A model generated the notes under the pieces. It searched no databases, was not told the origin of the DNA, and saw only the letters and a program-made list of their open reading frames with translations. A program made the position numbers and the translations under genes. A stretch of 64,000 bases of DNA, taken from positions 8,301 through 72,300 of the forward strand of contig CAYPQD010000009.1 of the NCBI GenBank assembly GCA_964412785.1, written 5' to 3'. Each line of letters opens with the position of its first letter. The first letter of the stretch is position 1. Of this stretch, positions 51,501-60,544 are shown piece by piece. This DNA comes from UBA5336 sp964412785. Its GTDB lineage: Bacteria; Pseudomonadota; Alphaproteobacteria; Caulobacterales; Hyphomonadaceae.

Positions 51501-53255
51501 ATGACCCCGGATATGCTGCTGGGTCTTTCACTTCGTGACTTCGTCCTCGTCCGCCGGCTCGACCTTGAGCCGGAGGCCGGCTTCACCGCTCTCACCGGGG
51601 AAACCGGTGCGGGCAAGTCGATCCTCCTGGATGCGCTGGGTGTCGCCCTCGGCGGCGCGCCGGAGCGTCGCTATGTTCGCGCGGGCGCCGATCAGGCCGT
51701 GGTGGCGGCCGAATTCGCCCTGCCGCCCGATCACGAGGCTTGGGCGCTTGCGCGTGAACAGGGGCTTGATGCGGCACCGGACGAACCGCTGGTCCTGAAA
51801 CGCCTTGTGCGGCGGCAGGGCCCCTCGCGCGCGCTCGTGAACGACCAGCCGGTCAGCGCGGCCTTCCTTGCCACGCTCGCCGGCCGGCTCGTCGAGATCC
51901 ATGGCCAGCGGTCCGCCCTCGGCCTCCTCTCGCCGGCCAACCACCTTGCCTTGCTCGACCAGTATGCCGGCAATGGCGATCTGCTGTCACGATGTGGCGC
52001 GGCCTGGGCGCGCCTGCAGACGGCGCATGCGCACGTTGAGGCGGCGCGCTCGGAGCATCAGGCGGGCGAAGCGGCGCGCGCCGAACAGGCGGCGCTCGCA
52101 CAGCGGCTCGCGGCGCTTGCGCCAGAGCCTGGCGAAGCCGGCCGGCTGGAGTCTGAGCGCCAGCGCCTGCTTCAGGCTGCAGCGATTGGCGAGACCGTCG
52201 CCGCCGTCACGGATGCGCTCGGAACTGGCCGGGTGGAGGCCGGGTTGGCCGCCGGAGTGCGTGCCCTGGAACGGCTGTCGGCCCGTGTCGCCGGCAATGG
52301 CGCGGGTGAGCTTGCCATCGAGGCCGCAGGTCTCGGCGCCATGCTGGAGCGGGCCCTCATCGAGGTTCAGGAAGCTGAGCGCGCGCTGGGCGATCTCGCC
52401 GCGCTTGCGGGCGACGGGCCGGAGAGGCTGGAGGCGCTCGACCAGCGGCTGGCATCCCTTCGGACGGTCGCCGGCCGGCTCGGCGTGAAACCTGACGATC
52501 TCGCCGCCCACCTCGGCATGCTTGAGGATGCCCTGGGTGGCGACGGCGATACGGCGGTCCGGGTGACGCGCGCCGAGACGGAGCTGCGCTCGGCCCGTGC
52601 CGCCTGGCATGGCGCGGCAGAGGCTCTGTCCCGCGCGCGCCGGCACGCCGCCGGCCGGCTTGACGAGGCTGTCGCTGCGGAACTGGAGCCACTGAAACTC
52701 GGCCGGTGCCGTTTCAGGGTGGACGTGACCGAGTTGGATGGCGACGACACGGGCGGCCCGAGCGGGCGCGACCGGGTCTGTTTCCTGATCGAGACAAATC
52801 CCGGCGCCGGGTTCGGCCCGCTTGAGCAGATCGCATCGGGTGGCGAGCTCGCGCGGTTGGCGCTTGCCCTGCGCTGCGCTCTCAGCGATGTCGGCTGCGC
52901 TGCCGTCCTCGTTTTTGACGAGGCCGACCATGGGGTCGGCGGCGCAGTTGCGGCCGCAATCGGCGAACGCTTCGCCCGCCTCGGCGCAGCGCGCCAGGTG
53001 CTGGCCGTCACCCATAGTCCGCAGGTTGCGGCCGCCGCCGGCAGCCAGTGGGCTGTCACCAAGGACCAGGCCGGGCCCGGGCTTGGAGAAACGGGCGTGT
53101 TGGTCCTAGATGAGAGGGCGCGGTGCGAGGAGATCGCCCGCATGCTGTCCGGCGCAACGGTCACGGCCGAAGCTCGCGCCGCTGCAGCAAAACTGATCGT
53201 TCGAACTGAGGCTGAGGAGCGGCCATGGCGAAACAGGTCCCGGTTGAGACGATGA
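51501..53255 (+). CDS. recN: DNA repair protein RecN
   Basis: RecN is an SMC-like ATPase that acts early in repair of double-strand breaks. The 584-residue protein has an N-terminal Walker A motif, LTGETGAGKSILLDALG. A long helical coiled-coil middle, rich in Ala/Glu/Arg, spans about 150-420. The C-terminal half has signature QIASGGELARLALALR, Walker B VLVFDEADHGVGG and the His switch THSPQVA. The start may be ATG 51501 or 51513. Two LexA boxes immediately precede the gene. Its last 31 nt overlap ligA in another frame; the extra C-terminal text (RPWRNRSRLRR) is basic and may be dispensable. Confidence 0.94.
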   Translation: MTPDMLLGLSLRDFVLVRRLDLEPEAGFTALTGETGAGKSILLDALGVALGGAPERRYVRAGADQAVVAAEFALPPDHEAWALAREQGLDAAPDEPLVLKRLVRRQGPSRALVNDQPVSAAFLATLAGRLVEIHGQRSALGLLSPANHLALLDQYAGNGDLLSRCGAAWARLQTAHAHVEAARSEHQAGEAARAEQAALAQRLAALAPEPGEAGRLESERQRLLQAAAIGETVAAVTDALGTGRVEAGLAAGVRALERLSARVAGNGAGELAIEAAGLGAMLERALIEVQEAERALGDLAALAGDGPERLEALDQRLASLRTVAGRLGVKPDDLAAHLGMLEDALGGDGDTAVRVTRAETELRSARAAWHGAAEALSRARRHAAGRLDEAVAAELEPLKLGRCRFRVDVTELDGDDTGGPSGRDRVCFLIETNPGAGFGPLEQIASGGELARLALALRCALSDVGCAAVLVFDEADHGVGGAVAAAIGERFARLGAARQVLAVTHSPQVAAAAGSQWAVTKDQAGPGLGETGVLVLDERARCEEIARMLSGATVTAEARAAAAKLIVRTEAEERPWRNRSRLRR

Positions 53256-55348
53256 CCCGCGCTGAGGCAGAGACCGAACTGGAACGGCTCGCAGCGGTGA
53301 TCGCCCGGGCGGACACGGCCTATTATCGCGATGACGAGCCGGTCATGTCGGACGCTGACTATGATAGCCTGCGCCAGCGCAATGCAGCGATCGAGGCCCG
53401 CTTTGCAGACCTTGTCCGCCCCGACAGCCCGGCTGCCCGGATTGGCGCCGCGCCGGCGTCCGGCTTTGCCAGGGCGCGCCACGCCGCACCCATGCTCTCC
53501 CTCGACAACGCCTTCACCGAAACGGACGTCATCGAGTTTGTCGAGCGGGTTCGCCGCTTTCTGGGCCTTGGGAAGGACTGCGTGGTGGCGCTCACTGCCG
53601 AGCCGAAGATCGACGGGGTGTCGCTCAACCTGACCTATTCCGGCGGCCGGCTTGTTCGGGCTGCCACGCGCGGCGATGGCCAGATTGGCGAGGATGTGAC
53701 GGCAAATGCCAGCGTAGTCCGCGACATACCCGGCCGCCTTTCCGGCGAGGGTTGGCCGGACGAGATCGAGATCCGCGGCGAGGTCTACATGCGCCATGAC
53801 GATTTCGCGTCACTGAATGCGCGTGAGGCGGAGGCGGGGCGAAAGATTTTCGCCAATCCGCGCAACGCCGCCGCTGGCAGCCTGCGCCAGCTTGATGTCT
53901 CTGTGACACGCGGGCGGCCCCTCCATTTCTTCGCCCATGGCTGGGCCGCGGTCTCCAGCGCCTTTGCCGAAACCCAGAGCGCGGCGCTCGCGGCAATCTC
54001 CGGCTGGGGCTTGCCGGTCAACCCGCTGATGAGCCGGCATGAGGACGCCGATCGGCTGCTTGAGGCTTACGGCGCCATAGCGGCTCGCCGCGCCGATCTC
54101 GGCTATGACATTGACGGGGTCGTCTACAAGGTCGACCGGCTCGACTGGCAGTCCCGCCTCGGTGCGCTCACCCGCGTGCCGCGCTGGGCGATCGCCCATA
54201 AATTTCCCGCTGAGCGCGCCGAAACGATACTGGAGGAGATCGACATTCAGGTCGGGCGCACGGGGACGCTGACCCCGGTGGCGCGCCTCAGACCGGTGAC
54301 AGTCGGTGGCGTCGTCGTCTCCAATGCGACCCTTCACAATGAGGATGAGATCGCCCGGCTGGACGTGCGCCCTTGCGACCGGGTCGAGGTCCAGCGTGCA
54401 GGCGATGTCATTCCGCAGGTCCTCGGTGTCCTCGATCCGGACCGAACTGGCCGCTCGCCCGCCTTCCTCATGCCCGAAACCTGTCCGCGCTGCGGCTCCG
54501 CGGCCGTTCGCGAGCAGAATGCCGATGGCAGCGTTGATGTCCGCCGGCGCTGCACCGGCGGTCTCGTCTGTCCCGCCCAGCGCGTGGAGCGGCTGAAGCA
54601 CTTCGTCTCGCGCCGGGCCCTCGATATCGAGGGACTGGGGGCAAAACAGGTCGAGCTTTTCCACGAGGCCGGGGTCCTCAAGGGCCCGCAGGATATCTTC
54701 CACCTTGATGAGCGGATCGAGGCGGCCGGCTGCGCGCCGCTCGAGGACTGGCCGGGTTTTGGTGCGACGTCGGCGCGAAACCTGCGCGCCAGCATCGAAG
54801 CGCGCCGGCGCGTGCCGTTCGCCCGATTTCTCAACGGACTCGGTATCCGCCATGTCGGCGAGGTCACCGCCGCGGCGTTTTCCCGTGCCTTCGGCGACTG
54901 GGATGCGTTCTGGAAGACGGTTGAGCGCGCCTCAGGCGAAGCGGCGACAAACGGACCAGCCCATGGCGAGCTGATAGCCATTGACGGTATCGGCGCCGCC
55001 GCTGTGGGCGCGCTCATCGATTTCGTGCGCGAGCCGCACAATCGCAGCATGCTGGCCGACCTCGTCGCCGAGGTCGAAATCACCCCGGCCGAGGCGGTTG
55101 AGACCGGTAGTCCGTTCTCGGGCAAGACGCTCGTCTTCACCGGGACGCTGGAGGCGATGACCCGTGACGAGGCCAAGGCGCGCGCCATTGCCCTTGGCGC
55201 GAAGGTCTCCGGGTCGGTCTCATCGAAGACAGATTTCCTCATAGTGGGACCGGGGGCGGGATCAAAGCGCAGGAAGGCCGAGGAGCTCGGTATCGCTGTC
55301 CTCAGCGAGGCCGACTGGCTCGTCATGGCGGGCGTTGCCAATGACTAG
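53225..55348 (+). CDS. ligA: NAD-dependent DNA ligase
   Basis: LigA seals nicks in replication and repair using NAD. The 707-residue protein has the adenylation site EPKIDGVSLNLTYSGG with Lys128, an OB fold, and a four-Cys zinc finger in CPRCGSAAVR followed by RRCTGGLVCPAQ. Helix-hairpin-helix repeats occupy about 480-610, and a C-terminal BRCT domain begins near SGKTLVFTGTLEAMTRDEA. ATG 53225 has GAGGAGCGG upstream inside the end of recN. Being 3' of recN, it may gain some SOS-induced transcription. It converges on pepP, 22 nt apart. Confidence 0.96.
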   Translation: MAKQVPVETMTRAEAETELERLAAVIARADTAYYRDDEPVMSDADYDSLRQRNAAIEARFADLVRPDSPAARIGAAPASGFARARHAAPMLSLDNAFTETDVIEFVERVRRFLGLGKDCVVALTAEPKIDGVSLNLTYSGGRLVRAATRGDGQIGEDVTANASVVRDIPGRLSGEGWPDEIEIRGEVYMRHDDFASLNAREAEAGRKIFANPRNAAAGSLRQLDVSVTRGRPLHFFAHGWAAVSSAFAETQSAALAAISGWGLPVNPLMSRHEDADRLLEAYGAIAARRADLGYDIDGVVYKVDRLDWQSRLGALTRVPRWAIAHKFPAERAETILEEIDIQVGRTGTLTPVARLRPVTVGGVVVSNATLHNEDEIARLDVRPCDRVEVQRAGDVIPQVLGVLDPDRTGRSPAFLMPETCPRCGSAAVREQNADGSVDVRRRCTGGLVCPAQRVERLKHFVSRRALDIEGLGAKQVELFHEAGVLKGPQDIFHLDERIEAAGCAPLEDWPGFGATSARNLRASIEARRRVPFARFLNGLGIRHVGEVTAAAFSRAFGDWDAFWKTVERASGEAATNGPAHGELIAIDGIGAAAVGALIDFVREPHNRSMLADLVAEVEITPAEAVETGSPFSGKTLVFTGTLEAMTRDEAKARAIALGAKVSGSVSSKTDFLIVGPGAGSKRRKAEELGIAVLSEADWLVMAGVAND

Positions 55349-55370
55349 AGTATCAGGGTTGCCCAAGGGC

Positions 55371-57182
55371 TCAGAGCGGCGCGCAGGCGGCGCGGCACCA
55401 GTCGGCCGCCTCGCCCTCAAGGCCCTCCGCGATCTCGGCGATGACGCGGGCATGATAGGCGTCGACCCAGGCCCGTTCCTGTGCCGTCAGCAGGACGACC
55501 TCGATGAGATCGCGCGCAAGCGGCGCGAGGGTCAGGGTCTCAAAGCCCAGCATTTCGGTCTCGCCGCCCGTGATCGGAGCCGGGTCGGTGACATATTGCA
55601 GGTTCTCGATACGGATACCGTACGCACCCTCGCGATAATAGCCGGGTTCGTTGGACACGATCATGCCGGGGCGCAGCGCGACATCGTTCCACGGCTTCGC
55701 GATCCGCTGCGGCCCCTCATGCACGCCGAGATAGACGCCGACGCCATGGCCGGTGCCATGCTGGTAGTCGAGCCCGGCCGCCCACAGCGCCTCGCGCGCC
55801 AGCACGTCGAGATGGGTGCCGGTGGTGCCTTCGGGAAAACGCACCAGTGCAAGGCGGATATGACCCTTCAGCACCAGGGTGTAGTGCCGGCGCATGGCCG
55901 CGACCGGAGCACCGATGGCAACCGTGCGGGTGACATCGGTGGTGCCGTCGAGATATTGTGCACCACTATCGACGAGGTAGAGCGAACCCTGCGCGAGCGG
56001 CCGGCTGGTTGCGGTGGAGACCCGGTAGTGCGGCAGCGCCCCGTTCGGCCCCGCCCCGGAAATCGTCTCGAAGGAGAGATCGCGCATCTCCGTGGCGTCC
56101 TCGCGCAGACCCTCCAGTTTCAGGGCCGCATCGATCTCCGTGACTGTTCCGGACTGTGCCTGCGTTGCCAGCCAGTGGAGGAAACGGGTGACGGCGACAC
56201 CGTCGCGCCGGTGCGCCGCTCTTGTGCCGGCAATCTCAGTGGAGTTCTTGCAGGCCTTCGGAAGGGCAATGGGATCACGCGCCGAGACCATCCTTGCGCC
56301 GGCGGCGCGCAGGCGGTCCTCGAACCAGGCAGACGCCACCTCCGGGTCGAGACTGACCTTCTGGCCGGTAAGTGCATCCAGAGCGGCCTCCAGTTCGGCA
56401 GGCGGGCGCAGGGTAACCCCGTTGCCGAGATGCCGGCGCAGGGCCTCGTCCACCTTTGCCGGGTCGAGAAACAGGTCGGCGCGGCCATCGGCACTGAGGA
56501 TCGCGCGGCCGAGTGGCAGGGGCGAACACGCAACATCGCCGCCGCGGATGTTGAACGCCCACGCCAGCGAGGCCGGCGCGGTTATGACGGCGGCGTCGAT
56601 GCCGTCCCGAGCGAGGGCCGCGGCGATTGCTGCCCGTTTGTCGGCCGCCGTCTTGCCGGCATAGGCGACTGGATGCGGCACCACCGGCTCAAGCGGTCCG
56701 GCCGGTCTGCCCGTCCAGGCCATGTCGACCGGGTTGGCGTCAAGGGCCACGAGTTCGGCGCCGGCGCGCGCGGCGGCACGGGCCAGTCGCTCGCGCGATG
56801 CCGGGCTGACGAGGCGTGGGTCATAGCCAAGGCGCTGGCCCGAAAACCGGGCCCCGGCAAGCCAGCCGAACGGGCCGGGATCGGGCGCGGCCTCGATCTC
56901 GATAAGGTCGCGAGGCGTCTGGTCGCCTGCTTGAAGGGTATAGCGCCCGTCGACGAACAGGATGGCCCGGTCCGCAAAGACGAAGGCGGCGCCGGCCGAC
57001 CCGGTGAAGCCGGTTGCCCAGGCGAGGCGTTCATTCGCCGCGGGCAGGTATTCGTTCTGGTACTCGTCCTCGTGCGGAATGTAGAGGCCGTCGATGCCGG
57101 CATTGGCCATGGCGGCGCGCAGGAGGGGCAGGTGGGCGCGGGCATTGGCCGGCCCGCCGCGGACGTCGAAGGTCTGTCTCAT
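55371..57182 (-). CDS. pepP: Xaa-Pro aminopeptidase (aminopeptidase P family)
   Basis: This metallo-aminopeptidase cuts after the first residue when Pro is second. The 603-residue protein matches the long, three-domain form seen in many alphaproteobacteria and eukaryotes rather than the 440-residue E. coli type. Two creatinase-like N-terminal domains (about 1-305) precede the pita-bread domain. Metal ligands are in DSGAQYLDGTTDVTRT (two Asp), HGTGHGVGVYL (His), SNEPGYY (Glu) and RIENLQYV (Glu). ATG 57182 is used; an upstream in-frame ATG at 57245 adds Arg-rich residues and lies in a region with inverted repeats. It is probably monocistronic. Confidence 0.88.
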   Translation of the reverse strand: MRQTFDVRGGPANARAHLPLLRAAMANAGIDGLYIPHEDEYQNEYLPAANERLAWATGFTGSAGAAFVFADRAILFVDGRYTLQAGDQTPRDLIEIEAAPDPGPFGWLAGARFSGQRLGYDPRLVSPASRERLARAAARAGAELVALDANPVDMAWTGRPAGPLEPVVPHPVAYAGKTAADKRAAIAAALARDGIDAAVITAPASLAWAFNIRGGDVACSPLPLGRAILSADGRADLFLDPAKVDEALRRHLGNGVTLRPPAELEAALDALTGQKVSLDPEVASAWFEDRLRAAGARMVSARDPIALPKACKNSTEIAGTRAAHRRDGVAVTRFLHWLATQAQSGTVTEIDAALKLEGLREDATEMRDLSFETISGAGPNGALPHYRVSTATSRPLAQGSLYLVDSGAQYLDGTTDVTRTVAIGAPVAAMRRHYTLVLKGHIRLALVRFPEGTTGTHLDVLAREALWAAGLDYQHGTGHGVGVYLGVHEGPQRIAKPWNDVALRPGMIVSNEPGYYREGAYGIRIENLQYVTDPAPITGGETEMLGFETLTLAPLARDLIEVVLLTAQERAWVDAYHARVIAEIAEGLEGEAADWCRAACAPL

Positions 57183-57237
57183 GCTGTCTGTGTACCGCGG
57201 TCGCGATCGGGACGGAAGGCGCAATGCACCCATGCGT

Positions 57238-57279
57238 CCATGCATGCTATATCGCGGGCTTGTGAACTTGCATGCATGG
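57238..57279. promoter_or_regulatory. Long-armed inverted repeat upstream of pepP
   Basis: CCATGCATGC (57238-57247) and GCATGCATGG (57270-57279) are perfect inverted 10-bp arms with a 22-bp centre. They lie 56 bp before the pepP start and 62 bp before a small rightward frame. The arms are themselves partly symmetric (ATGCAT), and the arrangement suggests a two-site operator. No regulator is known for it. Confidence 0.4.
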
Positions 57280-57340
57280 GAAAGCCCCTATTTGTGCAGT
57301 GCACCCAATAATAGGTGCGCCGCAAAGGAAACGCGCTCCC

Positions 57341-57529
57341 ATGTTCCTCCATCCCGTTGCAAGACAGGCTAAGGTCCTGCCCCAGACTCCGGCGGCTGAC
57401 GCGCCGCAGGTCAATGAAACCGCCGCCGCAGCGCTCCCACCGGTCTCCGCGGCAAAGCCGCTGACCGTCCAGCGCCCGCGTCTCCTCGCTCGCCGGCGCG
57501 CGCGCGACATTCGCCGCGCGACGCGCTAG
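57341..57529 (+). CDS. Possible small basic protein
   Basis: This is an open frame of 62 codons with AAAGGA about 11 nt upstream of ATG 57341. The product has an Ala/Pro-rich middle (AADAPQVNETAAAALPPVSA) and a strongly basic tail (RPRLLARRRARDIRRATR). I recognise no family, and short open frames are frequent at this GC content, so it may be spurious. Its stop codon overlaps the convergent prmA stop. It would fill the only gap between pepP and prmA. Confidence 0.3.
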   Translation: MFLHPVARQAKVLPQTPAADAPQVNETAAAALPPVSAAKPLTVQRPRLLARRRARDIRRATR

Positions 57530-58395
57530 CGTTTCGCGAACACCAGCGTCACCCAGCCGTCGCGCCGGATACGCCCGGCCGGGATGAGGCCGTGGCCGCG
57601 ATAGGTGGCCGCGACGGGCCCGGCCTGGTGCGCCAGCAGGCCTGACAGGATGACCGACCCGCCGGATGCCGTGAGCCGGGCGATGTCCGGTGCCAGCCGC
57701 CGTAGAGGCCGCGCCAGGATATTGGCGAAGACGGTGTCGTAAGGCGCAGCCCGGCGCACAGCCGCAGTGTTCGCCCCGTCGGCGGCCAGCGTGACCAGCC
57801 GCCGGCCGACCCGGTTCGCGCGCGCGTTCCCGCGCGCCGTAGATACGCTGTCTGCGTCAATGTCCGTGGCAAGTGCCCGCCTCGCTCCGGCCTTCAGGGC
57901 GGCGATCGCCAGGACCCCCGTCCCCGTGCCCAGATCGAGCACGCGCCGCGGCCGCCGGCGTGCCCTGAGGCCCTGTTCCAGCGCCAGCAGGCAGCCGAGC
58001 GTCGTGCCATGATGGCCGGTGCCGAAGGCCGGGCCCGCTTCAATAAGGATGACGGTCCGCCCTGGTGGAGCGGCCATGAGCGCGTGCCGGCCAGCGACCA
58101 GAAAGCGGCCAGCATGGACCGGTGGCAGCCCGTCCAGAGACATGGCGACCCAGTCCCGATCCGCCAGCGGGGCGGCTGCGGGTGACAGCGCCGGCGCCGC
58201 CTCTCGGATCAATTCGATGCAGGCCCCGGCCGCCGCCCCACCGGCAGCATAGGCGTCGAGCCGCCAGCTCGCGCGCGTCTCTTCCCTGCTGTCGACCGCG
58301 TCCGCCGGCGAGGGGTCTGCCCAGGCGAGCGCGGCCCATGCGGCCTCGATATCGGCGCGCGGCCCGCTTGCGGTGACCTGCCAGATCCCGCTCAT
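57526..58395 (-). CDS. prmA: Ribosomal protein L11 methyltransferase
   Basis: PrmA trimethylates lysines of ribosomal protein L11 with S-adenosylmethionine. The 289-residue protein has a divergent N-terminal substrate-recognition domain, then AFGTGHHGTTLGCLLALE, the SAM motif VLDLGTGTGVLAIAAL, and FANILARPL. The first motif is diagnostic of PrmA, although GTGHHGTT replaces the usual GTGxHxTT with little change. It overlaps gshB by 4 nt as ATGA and is the last gene of a leftward string. Confidence 0.9.
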   Translation of the reverse strand: MSGIWQVTASGPRADIEAAWAALAWADPSPADAVDSREETRASWRLDAYAAGGAAAGACIELIREAAPALSPAAAPLADRDWVAMSLDGLPPVHAGRFLVAGRHALMAAPPGRTVILIEAGPAFGTGHHGTTLGCLLALEQGLRARRRPRRVLDLGTGTGVLAIAALKAGARRALATDIDADSVSTARGNARANRVGRRLVTLAADGANTAAVRRAAPYDTVFANILARPLRRLAPDIARLTASGGSVILSGLLAHQAGPVAATYRGHGLIPAGRIRRDGWVTLVFAKR

Positions 58396-59342
58396 CGATG
58401 CGCCAGCTGCGCCTCGACCGCGTCCCAGAACAGTGCTGCCGCATCAATACCGGTCAGGGATTTCAGCGCCTGCACACCGGTCGGTGAGGTCACGTTCACT
58501 TCAGTCAGGCGGTCGCCGATGACATCGATGCCGACGAGCACCAGGCCACGCCGCTTCAGTTCAGCGCCGATGGCCGCGCAGATCGCCCGGTCCGCCCCGG
58601 TGAGATCGGCCGCTTCCGCGGTGCCGCCGACCAAGAGGTTGGAGCGGGTCTGACCCTCGGGCGGGCGGCGGTTGATCGCACCGACCGGCTCGCCGTCAAT
58701 CAGGATGATGCGCTTGTCGCCCTCTGCCACGGCCGGCAGGAATTCCTGCACGATCACCGGTTCCGGTCCGCTTGAGAAGAAGAGGTCGAGCACGGCGCCG
58801 AGATTGCCGTCATCGGGCTTCAGGCGCAGGACACCGGCGCCGCCATGGCCATAGAGCGGCTTCACGATGATGTCACCATGGGCCGTTCGGAAGCGATCGA
58901 TCGCATCGCGCTCGCGGGTGATCAGCGTCGCCGGCATGATTTGCGGATAGAGCAGGGGGAAGATCTTCTCCGGCGCGGAGCGCACGCCCGCCGGGTCGTT
59001 CAGGACCAGCGTCTCGCCGGCGACCCGTTCCAGGAGGTGGCAGGCGGTGATGTAGCCGATGTCGAAGGGCGGATCCTGGCGCATAAGAATAACGTCAGTG
59101 CCGGCCCCGAGATCGATCTCGCGGGGCTCGCCGAAGATGCCGGGCGTACCGGCCACGCGCTGCACCCGGACCGGGCGGACGATGGCGCGGATGCGGCCTG
59201 TCTGATAGGTCAGCGCGGCCGGCCCGTAGACCATCAGCTCGGCGCCGCGCGCCTGCGCCTCCTCGGCAAGGGCGAAGCTCGTGTCGCCGTCAATGTCGAC
59301 GTGCTCGAGCGGGTCCATCTGGATGGCGACGCGAAGGGGCAT
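58392..59342 (-). CDS. gshB: Glutathione synthetase
   Basis: GshB joins gamma-glutamylcysteine and glycine to give glutathione. The 316-residue ATP-grasp protein has VAIQMDPLEHVDIDGDTSF at its start, MRQDPPFDIGYITACHLLE, IVKPLYGHGGAGVLRL for ATP binding, and a C-terminal VGIDVIGDRLTEVNVTSPTG metal site. These match the bacterial enzyme throughout. It lies 60 nt after the BON lipoprotein gene and overlaps prmA by 4 nt. gshA is not in the window. Confidence 0.95.
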   Translation of the reverse strand: MPLRVAIQMDPLEHVDIDGDTSFALAEEAQARGAELMVYGPAALTYQTGRIRAIVRPVRVQRVAGTPGIFGEPREIDLGAGTDVILMRQDPPFDIGYITACHLLERVAGETLVLNDPAGVRSAPEKIFPLLYPQIMPATLITRERDAIDRFRTAHGDIIVKPLYGHGGAGVLRLKPDDGNLGAVLDLFFSSGPEPVIVQEFLPAVAEGDKRIILIDGEPVGAINRRPPEGQTRSNLLVGGTAEAADLTGADRAICAAIGAELKRRGLVLVGIDVIGDRLTEVNVTSPTGVQALKSLTGIDAAALFWDAVEAQLAHR

Positions 59343-59402
59343 TGGCCGGCAGCTCCCGGAGGCGGATGGGACGCTGTCTAGATCAGGCCGTGCGGGGACA
59401 GG

Positions 59403-60098
59403 TCAATAGACGCCGCCGAGGAGTTCGCTGTCATCGCCTTCAGGCGCGCCGGTGGTCACGGGCTGATCCGGCGGGCGGTAGGGCGGCATGTCGCGCTGCA
59501 CGGTCGGCGCGCCCTGCACGGGCGGGCGCGGCTCGCGGATGCGGATATAGGACACAACCTGGTTCACGCCGCCGACATAGGACGCCTCTTCTGCCGCGGC
59601 AGAGAGTTCCTCGGGCGACCGCGCGATCCCCATCAGGTAGACGACGCCGTCATAGGTCTCCACATTGATGTTGTAGCTGCGCACGCTGGACGAGCCGACA
59701 AGCGCAGCGCGAACCCGCGCCGTCGTGATCTCGTCGGAGACATTGGCCAGGAAGCCGCCGGGCGGTGCGATCCTGATCTCATTGGCGACATCGCGGGTAT
59801 TGCGCACGCTCCAGGCGAGGGTCTCCGCCTGGATGCGCTGCTCTGGCGTCATCACGCGTCCCGACAGGAGCACAAGTCCATTCGCGACCTCCACATCGAC
59901 CTCGCCAAGGCCCTCGCCCTGGGTGTTGAGGCGCACCTTCACCTCGTTGGAGATCGCAGCATCGTCCAGCGCCTCACCTATGGTGCGGTCCTGGACGGCA
60001 GCGACACCGGTGGCTCCGGCCGCGCCGACGGCAGCCGCAGCGCAGGCACCGAGCGGCAGGGCAAGCAGGCTGAATGCGGCGGCAAGGCGGATGGTCAT
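59403..60098 (-). CDS. BON-domain lipoprotein (DolP/OsmY-like)
   Basis: This is a 231-residue lipoprotein: its signal ends LLALPLGAC, with lipidation at Cys. It has two BON domains: about 45-110 (ISNEVKVRLNTQGEGLGEVD, then LVLLSGRVMTPEQRIQAE) and about 120-190 (ITTARVRAALVGSSSVRSYN, then VVYLMGIARSPEE). A Pro-rich tail follows. E. coli DolP (YraP), the likely counterpart, binds anionic phospholipids and supports BamA and division. The gene set rsmI-yraN-BON next to an LppC protein is that of E. coli yraL-yraM-yraN-yraP, which supports the link. A TTAA-N7-TTAG motif, CtrA-like, lies at 60152-60166, but inside yraN. Confidence 0.85.
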   Translation of the reverse strand: MTIRLAAAFSLLALPLGACAAAAVGAAGATGVAAVQDRTIGEALDDAAISNEVKVRLNTQGEGLGEVDVEVANGLVLLSGRVMTPEQRIQAETLAWSVRNTRDVANEIRIAPPGGFLANVSDEITTARVRAALVGSSSVRSYNINVETYDGVVYLMGIARSPEELSAAAEEASYVGGVNQVVSYIRIREPRPPVQGAPTVQRDMPPYRPPDQPVTTGAPEGDDSELLGGVY

Positions 60099-60151
60099 GG
60101 TGTGAAGCGGCCCTTCGGTCTGGTCGTAGCAAACATGCTCGCAGCGTCACG

Positions 60152-60544
60152 TTAAACGCCCGTTAGGGCGAAATCTGGGCGCCAGGCGTCGCGGATGTGG
60201 ACCGGCCAGCGCCACGGCCTCACCGCGATCACGTCGAAGCGCCTGTCGAGCATGGCAAGCCCCGCTCGTCTGGCACACCAGGCGTCGGCGGCCCGGGCGA
60301 TGCGCTGCTGCGCGCGCGGCGTCACCGCCTCCTGCGCCTCTGCGACGCTGCGGCGCGCCTTGACCTCTATGAAGGCGACGAGGCCGCCGCGCCGGGCGAT
60401 CAGGTCGATCTCGCCGACCGGCGTGCGCACGCGCCGCGCGAGGATGCGGTAGCCCTTCAGCTGCAATGCGAGCGCTGCCAGAATTTCGCCGCTACGCCCC
60501 CGGCGCTCGGCCGCCTGCCTGGCAAATCGGGTGCGCTCAGCCAT
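60152..60544 (-). CDS. YraN family putative nuclease
   Basis: This 130-residue protein has a restriction-endonuclease-like fold. The family motif is complete: RGRSGEILAALALQLKGYRIL at the start, then RTPVGEIDLIARRGGLVAFI and EVKAR, giving the E...D...ExK metal site. YraN proteins are broadly conserved next to rsmI and lpoA; their target is not established. It overlaps rsmI by 8 nt and is read from the same message. Confidence 0.9.
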   Translation of the reverse strand: MAERTRFARQAAERRGRSGEILAALALQLKGYRILARRVRTPVGEIDLIARRGGLVAFIEVKARRSVAEAQEAVTPRAQQRIARAADAWCARRAGLAMLDRRFDVIAVRPWRWPVHIRDAWRPDFALTGV

